A stretch of 64,000 nt of DNA from assembly GCF_001659605.2 (NCBI RefSeq), contig NC_035176.2, positions 23,784,847-23,848,846 of the forward strand, read 5' to 3'. The stretch's first letter is position 1. The number at the start of each line of letters is the position of its first letter. The position numbers were made by a program, and so were the translations under genes. Positions 47,187-57,710 of the stretch are shown here, piece by piece. The notes beneath the pieces are model-generated. The model was given only the letters and a program-made list of their open reading frames with translations. It searched no databases and was not told where the DNA came from. Source of the stretch: Manihot esculenta (lineage: Eukaryota; Streptophyta; Magnoliopsida; Malpighiales; Euphorbiaceae).

Positions 47187-48285
47187 TATATAAATCCTAG
47201 CTTAATACTACTAAATGATTTGTGTTAACCATTTTGGATCAAGTGAAAAGTAGGTCCAAAAGTTATTTGGGTCAGTTTGAGTCGAGCTGTTACAATTGGT
47301 ATCTGAGCCAACCTGGATCAAAAAAATTGTGTGGAGCTAGTGGGCCTGCGAGGAAAGCGCTACTCGTGCGGGACGAGGTGAAGCCGCTCGAGATACTAGC
47401 GAACCACAATACCCAAGAGTTCGATTCTGACTTAACAATTATATCTGATTCAATTGTGATGAGAACGTCACAAATTTTGTGGGGGAGAGTGTGATATTCA
47501 GCTGTCTGCTTGATGTGGGAAAGATTCCCACATCAGCAAATTACTAATTGAATTGGTAATATATAAACCTTAACTTAATACTGCTAAATAATTTGGGTTA
47601 ACCATTTTGAGTCAAGTGGAAAGTAGATCTAAAAATTATTTGGGTCATTTTAGGCCGGACTATTATAATTTCAGTATAATAGTATTTATTTATTTATTTA
47701 ACTAACTAAATAAATAAATTACAACTATAGTCTAGAATTTTAATAAGCAAGATATATAAATTTTAGACAATTTTAATTAAGTTTCTACTTAATTAATTAA
47801 ATCAAAATCGTAATTCTTTCATATTATAATTTTATCCCAATGTTAATTTATATGCAATCAAGTCCTATTTGATTTAACTTCTCGTTTTATTTTCTCATAC
47901 AATTTTTTATGTGTGTAACCTATTAGGTTCTGTAATACCCGGCTAGATTCCGGTATCGGAATCCCTACCGTCCGGTGGGACCTCGGATGTCGGAAACCTC
48001 TAGAAGGGTAAAACTATGATTTTATGAAATGTTTTCATGTATTTCATGTTTTTAAGTAAGAATTAAATGAGTTTTTGCATGAAAAGCCTTTGGAGGAAAA
48101 CCCAGGTTCGGCCGCCGAAAGTCAAGTTCGGCCGCCGAACATGCATGTGTTTTGGAGGCACGTTAGGCCCCCGAAAGCATGAGTGAGGGAAGTCCAAGTT
48201 CGGCCGCCGAACCTCATGTTCGGCCGCCGAACCTTGCATGCATGCGGAGGCACTTTCGGCCCCTGAACGTGGTCTGGCCAGCCAC

Positions 48286-48293
48286 TATAAAAG
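48286..48293 (+). promoter_or_regulatory. LTR TATA box (5' LTR)
   Basis: TATAAAAG after GGCCAGCCAC, about 355 bp into the LTR; it drives the genomic transcript and sets the U3/R border. Confidence 0.75.
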
Positions 48294-49401
48294 GGTCCCT
48301 TAGCCGAAAACGGGCGAGTTTTTCCCCATTTTCGGCCAAGGTGAGCTTTCCGCCGCCCCTCACCCATTTTTGATGTTCTTCCTCTAAATCTTTCAAGATT
48401 TTCACTTGTTTTCCCTTGGTTTTGAAGATTTAAGCTTTTGAAGCAAGTTTTGGAGCTTGGAAGTCTTGGAGCTAAATCCCTCCATTTTCCGAGCTAGGGT
48501 CGTTCTTCCTCTCGATCTTCAAGAGGTAAGCCTCGATCTATGCTTCTTTTATGTTTTATGAAAGTTTTATGCAAGTTGATGGGGTAGAATGCATGTTTAG
48601 GCTTGTTGTTAGGTTTATGGGTTTATATTGTGATTTGAACAATGTATGTTGGAAATGTGTTGTTTGAAGTGTTGTAGTTGGGGTATATTATAGTTTGAGA
48701 CCCCTAGGTGTGATGTATGATGTGTATGCATGTGTAGAAACAAGTTTATGCATGTTTTGAGGCGTTTTGGAGGCTGTGGACACAAGGGAACCAAGTTTCT
48801 GCCCTTCGGCAGAAACTCAGGTTCGGCCGCCGAAGTGACTTTCGGCCGCCGAACCCCCTTGTGGAGGCAGTTTCGGCTGCCGAAGCCTGCCCCCGAAACT
48901 CAAGTTTCGTCTCTGTCTGGGAGGTTCGGCCGCCGAAAGTGCCGCCGAACCTGCATGACTTTCGGCTGCACAGGGACTTTCGGCCACCGAACCTGCCGCC
49001 GAAAGTGCCCTGTTCAGCCATTCCTTGCATGTTATCATGTGATGTTTTCAGGATGTTTTAGGGGGTTTTTGGGGAGTATTTTAGAGTCATGTTCATGTAT
49101 GTTTGGTCCCTCATTTGAGTCCACCTGTGTAGGTTCGGACCCGAGGAACCGAGACCCCCAGCAGTGAGCGAGCTGCTTCAGAGTCTCTTCAGAGCTAGCC
49201 AGAGGTGAGTGGAATAAACTCTAAGTTTTAAAGCAAATTAATGAAATGATTTAGCATGATTCACGCATCATGAATGCCATGAGATATATTAGGTTGATTG
49301 CATTAGAATTCACGAATATGTTGCATTGCATACTTTGTTGTTGATGTGGATGAATGTTGAATGATCCATTAGCCCTTTTTGTCATGATAACCTATGTGAG
49401 T

Positions 49402-49489
49402 CCAGGTGTGCCTGCTACGGCTCTACGCCCCTGGCACTATGATTGATTATGGTAGTCCGGGTGTGCCTGCTACGGCTCTACGCCCCCGG
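49402..49489 (+). other. Tandem covarying hairpins in R/U5
   Basis: Two 33-nt units: CCAGG...CCTGG (49402-49434) and CCGGG...CCCGG (49457-49489). The middle base pair of the stem is A-T in one and G-C in the other; the 15+ nt interior (TGTGCCTGCTACGGCTCTAC) is the same in both. Confidence 0.6.
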
Positions 49490-50138
49490 CATGTATAAGT
49501 AAAAATGATAGGGGCTAAATGGTGACAAGTTCATCCTTGATGTGAAATGTTTGTGTTATGGCGCATACATGAAAGCATGATTTAAATTGATGTTTTATTA
49601 TTCTGCTCACTGGGCTCTAGTAGCTCACCCCACTCCCTTTATCCCCAGAGTTGCAGGTACAGGATAGATCGAGAAGTCGGCTAGAGTGAAGTTAAGTCAT
49701 ATATGTTGTAATAGATAGTAGTGGACATGAACGTGATGTAATGAGTATTTATGACCATGTAATGTAATGAATGATTTGATGATGTATTGAGGATTATAGT
49801 AGTGCTTGACCTATAGGTGTGAATCCCCATTTTGTACAGAGTGTTTAATGAGTAATGATGTTAATGACCATGATTATCCAAGCTGTTATGTATGATGATG
49901 ATACCCCATTGGAGTATTTGATGAGGACTCCAGTGTGGGGTTTATGTATGATTTTGTGCATGCACAGGTTTTGCTTGGATAAGAGAAAAGAAAAATTTTA
50001 CAGATCATGTATATATTATTATGTATGGGATTCCACAGGTTTACAGGAGGTATGTAGGCTTGCTACGGGTCCCGGCGGCCTTAAGCCGATCTGGATCCTA
50101 GCGCCGGTAACGGGTCGAATTTCCGGGTCGTTACAGAG

Positions 50139-50150
50139 TGGTATCAGAGC
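50139..50150 (+). other. Primer-binding site (initiator Met tRNA)
   Basis: TGGTATCAGAGC, three bases after the 5' LTR, complementary to the 3' end of plant initiator-methionine tRNA; the minus-strand primer site. Confidence 0.92.
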
Positions 50151-50405
50151 CCTAGGTTCATATGGTCGGACCTAGAGTGTCGGGCTCATAGAGGTTATAG
50201 AAGGTCAAGCACACTAGGAAAATCATGTCCACTAGGATAGGATGTAGAGTCCTGTCTATATGATGATATGATATGCCATGATGATATGCATGTGCATAAA
50301 TGCTATGATGTGATGCTATGTATGTGATGAGGGTTCATGTGTTTCCACATGAACCATATGATACTAATGATTATTTATGCTATGTGCTGTTTTTCAGAAA
50401 ATAGA

Positions 50406-53400
50406 ATGAGAGGAACTCGTCGATCTGCACGATTGACTGGAGTGCCACCTCAGGACGAGGGCACTGATGCCCGTCCTTCAGCATTGCCTAGGGCAATGTC
50501 CAGTAGGTCCAACAGAGACAGAGTAGCTAGAGACCCTAGAAGGTCTTTGGATCTGGGTAGAAGCAGATCAGTAAGAGGAACAGTGCAGGGAGGAATGTCT
50601 GAGGATATGGAGGTAGATCAGAGGAGGGATGGCAACCTTGGTGTGAGTATGCCGGAAGAGGGCATGGGAGAATCAGAAGGAGGCGCTCAGGCCTCGAGCT
50701 ATGTCCAGCCACATCACTACCCACCCTATTCACACCATCCAGGGTATTCGATGGGAGGTACATCGGATAACCCCAGTTTTAGCCCTTATCCTCCACATAT
50801 GCCATACCCACCTTACTACCCACCATACTCTCAGTATCCCATGTACCCACCTCCACCTCCCTATACCGGTACAGCAAACCCTACCCCGGGGGATGTTGCA
50901 CCTCCACCACCACCAGTACCTACTGTCCCGGAAACACAAGTACCCAAACCTACCTCATCTGGAGGGAGCAAGGTCAAGATGACCGATTACATGAAGTTGG
51001 GTGCTCCTCAGTACAGAGCAGGTGATGACCCATTTGAGTATCTGAACAGGGTCAAGACTATTACAGATGAGATAGGGGCTGATGACAGTAGAGCCATTCA
51101 GATGGCTGGGTTCACACTGGAGTGCAAGAAGGCACGTGGTTGGTTTAAGAACTATGTGAACCCGAGAGCGGATAGTATGTCCTGGGAGGAGTTCGCAAAT
51201 GAGTTTGCAGGATGGGCTTTCCCTGAGAGCTCTAGAGAGCAGAAGATAATAGAATTCGAACAGTTGAGGCAGACTGAACAGATGAGTGTGGAGGAGTACA
51301 CAGACAGGTTCCTGGAGTTGTTGCCATATGCTGGGCAGAATTTGGACACAGATCAAAAGAAGTCAAGTAGATATATTATGAGGCTGCACTCCAGGTATTC
51401 CTCTTTGATACAGTCAGCAGAGAGGGAGAGTTTCCATGCCATAGTGGATATGGCTAGGAGAATGGAAGCTTGTGCCATCGTTGAGGGGAAGGTAAAACAG
51501 TCAGTGGCACAGTCTTCTGGTTTCAAGACCCCAGGTGGGGAAAGGGTAGATTCTTCTTCTCTGAGTGCAGCAGTTGCAGGCAGTAAGAAGTGGGACAGAG
51601 GCCACAGAAAATCTAAGAAGAATAAGTTCTGGAACAAGATCAAGTCAGGTCTGGGTTTAGGCAGTGGCTCAAGCTCTGGCGCAGAGGTTACAGCATGTAT
51701 GAGATGTGGGAGACCACACAAGGGAGTATGTCTGGCAGGGACAAACACATGTTTCAGGTGCGGACAGGCGGGTCATTTGGCTCGAGACTGTCCTAGAGCA
51801 GCCTTTGCAGCACCGTCTCAGCAGACAGCCTCCGGCAGTGTGGTGCAGCCAGTAGCTCCAGCCGCAACACAGGCCAGTGGCAGAGGCAGAGGGAGAGGGT
51901 CAGCCTCTTCATCAGCAGGATACAGAGGTGAAGGTCCATCAGCTCCGGCACGGATCTTCACTATGACTCAGCAGGAGGCCAACACATCCAACACCGTGGT
52001 GGCAGGTAATCTCATCATTGGTTGTTCTGATGTGTATGCCTTAATGGACCCGGGTGCATCTCATTCTTTTATTGCTCCGAGAGTCGTGGAGAGGGTAGGA
52101 TTGATGGTCTCTGGGTTAGAGTGTCCCCTATGGGTCAGTGGACCCAAGTGTGACCCGTCAGTGGCAGAGGCAGTCTGCCAATGTAGTCCAGTTTTCATAG
52201 AGGGAAGATGCCTTTCCGCCGACCTCGTGGTTCTAGATTTGACAGATTTTGACGTCATTCTAGGGATGGATTGGTTATCGACCCACGGTGCTACCTTGGA
52301 CTGTAGAGACAAGGTAGTCAGATTCAGAGATCAGGATGGGTCAGAGGTCGTCTTAAGAGGAGACAAGAGGGGTACACCTAGAGGTCTGATCTCAGCTCTT
52401 CAGGCTTGTAGGTTGCTTAGGAGGGGATGTCAGGGGTTTCTAGCTCATGTGAGGGAGTTAGATAGTCATGTCAGAGAGCCCGCCTCAGTGCCTGTGGTGA
52501 GTGAGTTCTTAGATGTTTTCCCAGACGAGCTGCCAGGGTTACCACCTGCTAGGGAGATAGAGTTCGAGATTGAGTTAATGCCTGGTACCAGACCGATCTC
52601 TATCCCTCCCTACAGGATGGCACCAGCTGAATTGAAAGAACTGAAGGAACAATTGCAAGAGCTGGTAGATAAGGGTTTCATCCGACCGAGTACTTCACCT
52701 TGGGGTGCTCCGGTTTTGTTTGTGAGGAAGAAGGATGGATCCCTCAGACTTTGTATCGACTACAGACAGTTGAACAAGGTCACTACCAAGAACAAGTACC
52801 CTTTGCCGAGGATCGACGATCTATTCGACCAGCTAGCAGGAGCAGGTTGTTTCTCCAAAATAGATCTGAGATCAGGGTACCATCAGTTGAGGATAAGGAA
52901 TGAAGATGTACCGAAGACAGCTTTCAGGACCAGGTATGGGCACTATGAGTTCCTTGTGATGCCGTTTGGGTTGACCAACGCCCCTGCAGCATTCATGGAC
53001 CTCATGAACAGAGTATTCAGTCAGTATCTGGATGACTTCGTTATTGTCTTCATAGATGATATCTTAGTGTATTCCAGAAATGCAGAGGAGCATGCCCATC
53101 ACCTGAGGACAGTTTTGCAGACCTTGAGAGAGCATGGCTTGTATGCCAAGTTCTCCAAGTGTGAGTTTTGGCTTAGGAGCATATCATTCTTGGGGCACAT
53201 TGTGTCAGAACAGGGGATTGAAGTAGACCCCAAGAAGGTAGAGGCTGTAGCTAACTGGCCTAGACCCACCACAGTGACCGAGATCAAGAGTTTTCTGGGT
53301 TTAGCAGGTTACTACAGGAGGTTCGTTCAGGACTTCTCAAAGATTGCTGCTCCTATGACCAAATTGACAAAGAAGAATCAGAAGTTCATATGGACCGATC

Positions 53401-55391
53401 AGTGTGAGGAAGGCTTTGAGGAGCTTAAGAGGAGGTTGACTTCAGCACCGGTGTTAGCTCTGCCAAAAAGTGATGATGACTTCTCAGTATATTGTGATGC
53501 GTCCCGTGTAGGACTGGGTTGTGTGCTAATGCAAAATGAGAGGGTGATCGCTTATGCTTCTAGGCAGCTGAAGAAGCATGAGCTGAATTACCCCACACAT
53601 GACCTAGAGATGGCAGCAGTGATCTTTGCACTCAAGATGTGGAGGCATTTCCTTTATGGGGTAAAGTGTGAGATCTTCACAGATCATAAGAGCCTGCAGT
53701 ACATCCTGAGTCAGAGAGAACTGAACATGAGGCAGAGGAGATGGGTAGAGCTGTTGAGTGACTATGATTGCAAAATTCAGTACCATCCGGGTAAGGCGAA
53801 TGTTGTGGCAGACGCCCTAAGCTGGAAATCACTCGGCAGTCTATCCCACATTTCAGCAGAGAGGAGGCCGGTGGTGAAGGAGTTCCACAGACTTATGAGT
53901 GAGGGATTACAGTTGGAGTTGTCTGGCACAGGTGCCTTAGTGGCTCAGATGAGAGTGACACCCGTGTTTCTGGAGCAGGTAGCTCAGAAACAGCATGAGG
54001 ACCCAGAATTGGTCAGGATAGCCAGAACGGTTCAGTCAGGCCAGAGTAATGAGTTCAAGTTTGATGATAAGGGGATCCTCCGTTACGGGAACAGATTATG
54101 TGTGCCAGATAACATTGGTCTGAAGGGAGATATTATGGGAGAAGCCCATAATACCAGGTATAGTGTTCACCCTGGAGCCACCAAGATGTATCAGGATCTG
54201 AAGAGAGTGTATTGGTGGCCAGCTATGAAGAAGGACGTGGCACTGTTCGTGTCAGCCTGCGATGTGTGTCAGAGGGTGAAACTAGAGCATCAGAAGCCGG
54301 CTGGAATGTTGAATCCACTACCGATTCCAGAATGGAAATGGGAAAATATAGCTATGGACTTCGTAGTGGGGTTACCGGCGACGTCCAACAGATTGGACTC
54401 CATATGGGTGATTGTGGACAGACTCACCAAATCTGCTCACTTCATCCCTGTCAGGAGTGGTTACTCTGTGGACAAGTTGGCGCAGGTGTACGTAGATGAG
54501 ATTGTCAGACTGCATGGGGTCCCGGTATCTATAGTGTCAGATAGAGGGCCCCAGTTCACCTCCAGGTTTTGGCGGAGTCTGCAGAACGCTATGGGTACCA
54601 GATTAGACTTCAGTACTGCATTCCACCCACAGACAGACGGACAGTCAGAGAGGACCATCCAGACAATAGAGGATATGCTCAGAATGTGTGTGCTAGATTT
54701 TGGCGGTTCTTGGAGGCAGCATCTACCTTTGGTGGAGTTTGCCTACAATAACAGCTATCATGCTAGCATAGGGATGGCTCCATATGAAGCTTTGTATGGG
54801 AGGAAGTGCAGATCACCTATCTGCTGGGAGGAAGTAGGAGAGAGGACTCTTGCGGGTCCGGAGTTAGTAGAGCTTACCAGCAGGGTGGTACCCATAATCA
54901 GAGAGAGGATCAAGACTGCTGCTAGTCGGCAGAAGAGTTATGCAGATATCCGCAGAAGACAGCTAGAATTTCAGGAGGGGGATTTGGTTTTGCTCAAGGT
55001 GTCTCCTATGAAAGGAGTGGTTCGATTCGGGAAGAAGGGTAAGTTAGCTCCACGGTACATCGGTCCTTTTGAGGTGCTTCAGAGGGTCGGTAATGTGTCG
55101 TACAAGCTAGACTTGCCTGCTTCGATGGAGAGAATCCATCCGGTTTTCCATGTTTCTCTGTTACGAAAGTACGTGTCAGATCCGAGCAAGGTTCTTAGTG
55201 AGCCTGATGTAGAGATCCAAGAGGATCTCACCTATGTAGAGCAACCAGTGCGGATCCTAGACACTCAGATCAGAAAGCTGAGGAACAAGGAAATCCCGAT
55301 GGTGAAAGTCCTTTGGAACCACCACAATATTGAAGAATGCACCTGGGAGACACGGGAGTCCATGCTCCAGCAATACCCCCATCTGTTTTGA
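50406..55391 (+). CDS. Tekay gag-pol polyprotein, complete
   Basis: The frame is open from 50337, but the start at 50406 ([12 protein letters not shown]) is preferred because a basic gag N-terminus follows it; that gives 1661 aa. In order (residues from the 50337 Met): Pro/Tyr-rich gag N-terminus, capsid, zinc knuckles [12 protein letters not shown] and [14 protein letters not shown] (about 455-485), protease [10 protein letters not shown] (570), RT with FIDDILVYS (905), RNase H with [10 protein letters not shown] (1052) and TDHKSL, integrase head HPGATK...CDVCQRVK (1278), core Asp in MDFVVG (1340), Asp in SDRGPQF (1401), Glu in SERTIQ (1437), GPY/F block (1570) and a chromodomain-like tail [19 protein letters not shown] (1632-1684) that may bind chromatin marks and guide insertion. 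One odd change is ADALSW where copy 1 has ADALSR (53823-53825, TGG). No frameshift separates gag and pol. Confidence 0.96.
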   Translation: MRGTRRSARLTGVPPQDEGTDARPSALPRAMSSRSNRDRVARDPRRSLDLGRSRSVRGTVQGGMSEDMEVDQRRDGNLGVSMPEEGMGESEGGAQASSYVQPHHYPPYSHHPGYSMGGTSDNPSFSPYPPHMPYPPYYPPYSQYPMYPPPPPYTGTANPTPGDVAPPPPPVPTVPETQVPKPTSSGGSKVKMTDYMKLGAPQYRAGDDPFEYLNRVKTITDEIGADDSRAIQMAGFTLECKKARGWFKNYVNPRADSMSWEEFANEFAGWAFPESSREQKIIEFEQLRQTEQMSVEEYTDRFLELLPYAGQNLDTDQKKSSRYIMRLHSRYSSLIQSAERESFHAIVDMARRMEACAIVEGKVKQSVAQSSGFKTPGGERVDSSSLSAAVAGSKKWDRGHRKSKKNKFWNKIKSGLGLGSGSSSGAEVTACMRCGRPHKGVCLAGTNTCFRCGQAGHLARDCPRAAFAAPSQQTASGSVVQPVAPAATQASGRGRGRGSASSSAGYRGEGPSAPARIFTMTQQEANTSNTVVAGNLIIGCSDVYALMDPGASHSFIAPRVVERVGLMVSGLECPLWVSGPKCDPSVAEAVCQCSPVFIEGRCLSADLVVLDLTDFDVILGMDWLSTHGATLDCRDKVVRFRDQDGSEVVLRGDKRGTPRGLISALQACRLLRRGCQGFLAHVRELDSHVREPASVPVVSEFLDVFPDELPGLPPAREIEFEIELMPGTRPISIPPYRMAPAELKELKEQLQELVDKGFIRPSTSPWGAPVLFVRKKDGSLRLCIDYRQLNKVTTKNKYPLPRIDDLFDQLAGAGCFSKIDLRSGYHQLRIRNEDVPKTAFRTRYGHYEFLVMPFGLTNAPAAFMDLMNRVFSQYLDDFVIVFIDDILVYSRNAEEHAHHLRTVLQTLREHGLYAKFSKCEFWLRSISFLGHIVSEQGIEVDPKKVEAVANWPRPTTVTEIKSFLGLAGYYRRFVQDFSKIAAPMTKLTKKNQKFIWTDQCEEGFEELKRRLTSAPVLALPKSDDDFSVYCDASRVGLGCVLMQNERVIAYASRQLKKHELNYPTHDLEMAAVIFALKMWRHFLYGVKCEIFTDHKSLQYILSQRELNMRQRRWVELLSDYDCKIQYHPGKANVVADALSWKSLGSLSHISAERRPVVKEFHRLMSEGLQLELSGTGALVAQMRVTPVFLEQVAQKQHEDPELVRIARTVQSGQSNEFKFDDKGILRYGNRLCVPDNIGLKGDIMGEAHNTRYSVHPGATKMYQDLKRVYWWPAMKKDVALFVSACDVCQRVKLEHQKPAGMLNPLPIPEWKWENIAMDFVVGLPATSNRLDSIWVIVDRLTKSAHFIPVRSGYSVDKLAQVYVDEIVRLHGVPVSIVSDRGPQFTSRFWRSLQNAMGTRLDFSTAFHPQTDGQSERTIQTIEDMLRMCVLDFGGSWRQHLPLVEFAYNNSYHASIGMAPYEALYGRKCRSPICWEEVGERTLAGPELVELTSRVVPIIRERIKTAASRQKSYADIRRRQLEFQEGDLVLLKVSPMKGVVRFGKKGKLAPRYIGPFEVLQRVGNVSYKLDLPASMERIHPVFHVSLLRKYVSDPSKVLSEPDVEIQEDLTYVEQPVRILDTQIRKLRNKEIPMVKVLWNHHNIEECTWETRESMLQQYPHLF

Positions 55392-55487
55392 GGTGAGTGT
55401 TAGTTGTTCTATGTGTTGCATGTATGATATATATTGTATGCTATGTTGTATGTTATGATTGATGCCATGCTTTGTATGTTAGTTGAG

Positions 55488-55509
55488 GAACATTCGGGGA
55501 CGAATGTTC
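55488..55509 (+). other. Conserved 3' hairpin before the PPT
   Basis: GAACATTCG-GGGA-CGAATGTTC, a perfect 9-bp stem; identical stem in copy 1 at 4473-4494. Confidence 0.8.
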
Positions 55510-55511
55510 TT

Positions 55512-55524
55512 AAGGGGGGGAGAA
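55512..55524 (+). other. Polypurine tract (PPT)
   Basis: AAGGGGGGGAGAA directly before the 3' LTR; plus-strand primer site. Confidence 0.92.
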
Positions 55525-57710
55525 TGTAATACCCGGCTAGACTCCGGTATCGGAATCCCTACCGTCCGGTGGGACCTCGGATGTCGGAAACCTCTAGAAG
55601 GGTAAAACTATGATTTTATGAAATGTTTTCATGTATTTCATGTTTTTAAGTAAGAATTAAATGAGTTTTTGCATGAAAAGCCTTTGGAGGAAAACCCAGG
55701 TTCGGCCGCCGAAAGTCAAGTTCGGCCGCCGAACATGCATGTGTTTTGGAGGCACGTTAGGCCCCCGAAAGCATGAGTGAGGGAAGTCCAAGTTCGGCCG
55801 CCGAACCTCATGTTCGGCCGCCGAACCTTGCATGCATGCGGAGGCACTTTCGGCCCCCGAACGTGGTCTGGCCAGCCACTATAAAAGGGTCCCTTAGCCG
55901 AAAACGGGCGAGTTTTTCCCCATTTTCGGCCAAGGTGAGCTTTCCGCCGCCCCTCACCCATTTTTGATGTTCTTCCTCTAAATCTTTCAAGATTTTCACT
56001 TGTTTTCCCTTGGTTTTGAAGATTTAAGCTTTTGAAGCAAGTTTTGGAGCTTGGAAGTCTTGGAGCTAAATCCCTCCATTTTCCGAGCTAGGGTCGTTCT
56101 TCCTCTCGATCTTCAAGAGGTAAGCCTCGATCTATGCTTCTTTTATGTTTTATGAAAGTTTTATGCAAGTTGATGGGGTAGAATGCATGTTTAGGCTTGT
56201 TGTTAGGTTTATGGGTTTATATTGTGATTTGAACAATGTATGTTGGAAATGTGTTGTTTGAAGTGTTGTAGTTGGGGTATATTATAGTTTGAGACCCCTA
56301 GGTGTGATGTATGATGTGTATGCATGTGTAGAAACAAGTTTATGCATGTTTTGAGGCGTTTTGGAGGCTGTGGACACAAGGGAACCAAGTTTCTGCCCTT
56401 CGGCAGAAACTCAGGTTCGGCCGCCGAACCCCCTTGTGGAGGCAGTTTCGGCTGCCGAAGCCTGCCCCCGAAACTCAAGTTTCGTCTCTGTCTGGGAGGT
56501 TCGGCCGCCGAAAGTGCCGCCGAACCTGCATGACTTTCGGCTGCACAGGGACTTTCGGCCGCCGAACCTGCCGCCGAAAGTGCCCTGTTCAGCCATTCCT
56601 TGCATGTTATCATGTGATGTTTTCAGGATGTTTTAGGGGGTTTTTGGGGAGTATTTTAGAGTCATGTTCATGTATGTTTGGTCCCTCATTTGAGTCCACC
56701 TGTGTAGGTTCGAACCCGAGGAACCGAGACCCCCAGCAGTGAGCGAGCTGCTTCAGAGTCTCTTCAGAGCTAGCCAGAGGTGAGTGGAATAAACTCTAAG
56801 TTTTAAAGCAAATTAATGAAATGATTTAGCATGATTCACGCATCATGAATGCCATGAGATATATTAGGTTGATTGCATTAGAATTCACGAATATGTTGCA
56901 TTGCATACTTTGTTGTTGATGTGGATGAATGTTGAATGATCCATTAGCCCTTTTTGTCATGATAACCTATGTGAGTCTAGGTGTGCCTGCTACGGCTCTA
57001 CGCCCCTGGCGCTATGATTGATTATGGTAGTCCGGGTGTGCCTGCTACGGCTCTACGCCCCCGGCATGTATAAGTAAAAATGATAGGGGCTAAATGGTGA
57101 CAAGTTCATCCTTGATGTGAAATGTTTGTGTTATGGCGCATACATGAAAGCATGATTTAAATTGATGTTTTATTATTCTGCTCACTGGGCTCTAGTAGCT
57201 CACCCCACTCCCTTTATCCCCAGAGTTGCAGGTACAGGATAGATCGGGAAGTCGGCTAGAGTGAAGTTAAGTCATATATGTTGTAATAGATAGTAGTGGA
57301 CATGAACGTGATGTAATGAGTATTTATGACCATGTAATGTAATGAATGATTTGATGATGTATTGAGGATTATAGTAGTGCTTGACCTATAGGTGTGAATC
57401 CCCATTTTGTACAGAGTGTTTAATGAGTAATGATGTTAATGACCATGATTATCCAAGCTGTTATGTATGATGATGATACCCCATTGGAGTATTTGATGAG
57501 GACTCCAGTGTGGGGTTTATGTATGATTTTGTGCATGCACAGGTTTTGCTTGGATAAGAGAAAAGAAAAATTTTACAGATCATGTATATATTATTATGTA
57601 TGGGATTCCACAGGTTTACAGGAGGTATGTAGGCTTGCTACGGGTCCCGGCGGCCTTAAGCCGATCTGGATCCTAGCGCCGGTAACGGGTCGGATTTCCG
57701 GGTCGTTACA
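55525..57710 (+). repeat. 3' LTR of complete Tekay element
   Basis: 2186 bp, 19 bp shorter than the 5' LTR because one unit between two GGCCGCCGAA motifs (5' LTR near 48822-48853) is absent. TATA box at 55880-55887. Otherwise nearly identical to the 5' LTR. Confidence 0.97.

Larger units (their letters stand above)
45945..47667 (+). mobile_element. TRIM (terminal-repeat retrotransposon in miniature), TSD ATTTC
   Basis: The 5' LTR starts TGTGATACTCAGCTG (45945), is interrupted by a Mutator-type MITE, and ends GAGCTGTTACA at 47294. The 3' LTR is 47490-47667 (TGTGATATTCAGCTG...). With the MITE and one 9-bp duplication removed, both LTRs are 178 bp; I count about 27 differences. The internal part is 195 bp, with a primer-binding site TTGGTATCTGAGCC at 47296-47309 and a PPT (TTTTGTGGGGGAGAG) before 47490. 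ATTTC is at 45940-45944 and 47668-47672. No coding capacity. Confidence 0.9.
47931..50135 (+). repeat. 5' LTR of complete Tekay element
   Basis: 2205 bp, TGTAATACCC...GTTACA. Exact TTCGGC-C-GCCGAA motifs start at 48107, 48127, 48199, 48219 (upstream of the TATA box) and 48822, 48841, 48925 (downstream), with variant and half copies between. Tandem hairpins lie at 49402-49434 and 49457-49489. Confidence 0.97.
47931..57710 (+). mobile_element. Complete Tekay-clade chromovirus, TSD GGTTC (copy 2)
   Basis: A 9780-bp element with all parts needed for autonomy: LTRs 47931-50135 and 55525-57710, PBS 50139-50150, one gag-pol ORF to 55391, a conserved hairpin at 55488-55509 and a PPT at 55512-55524. 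The target duplication GGTTC is at 47926-47930 and 57711-57715. The LTRs differ by a 19-bp indel and, by my reading, eight substitutions, all transitions. It is inserted in a copia-type LTR. Insertion looks recent: about 0.0037 differences per site, near 0.14 million years if a rate of 1.3e-8 per site per year applies. Confidence 0.97.

Noticed and set aside
45945..47667. TRIM as a Cassandra element carrying 5S rRNA
   Set aside because: No 5S rRNA promoter or body sequence is visible in either 178-bp LTR.
50139..50150. TGGTATCAGAGC as part of a tRNA gene (also at 10157 and 47297)
   Set aside because: No cloverleaf surrounds it; its position just after LTR ends makes it a primer-binding site.
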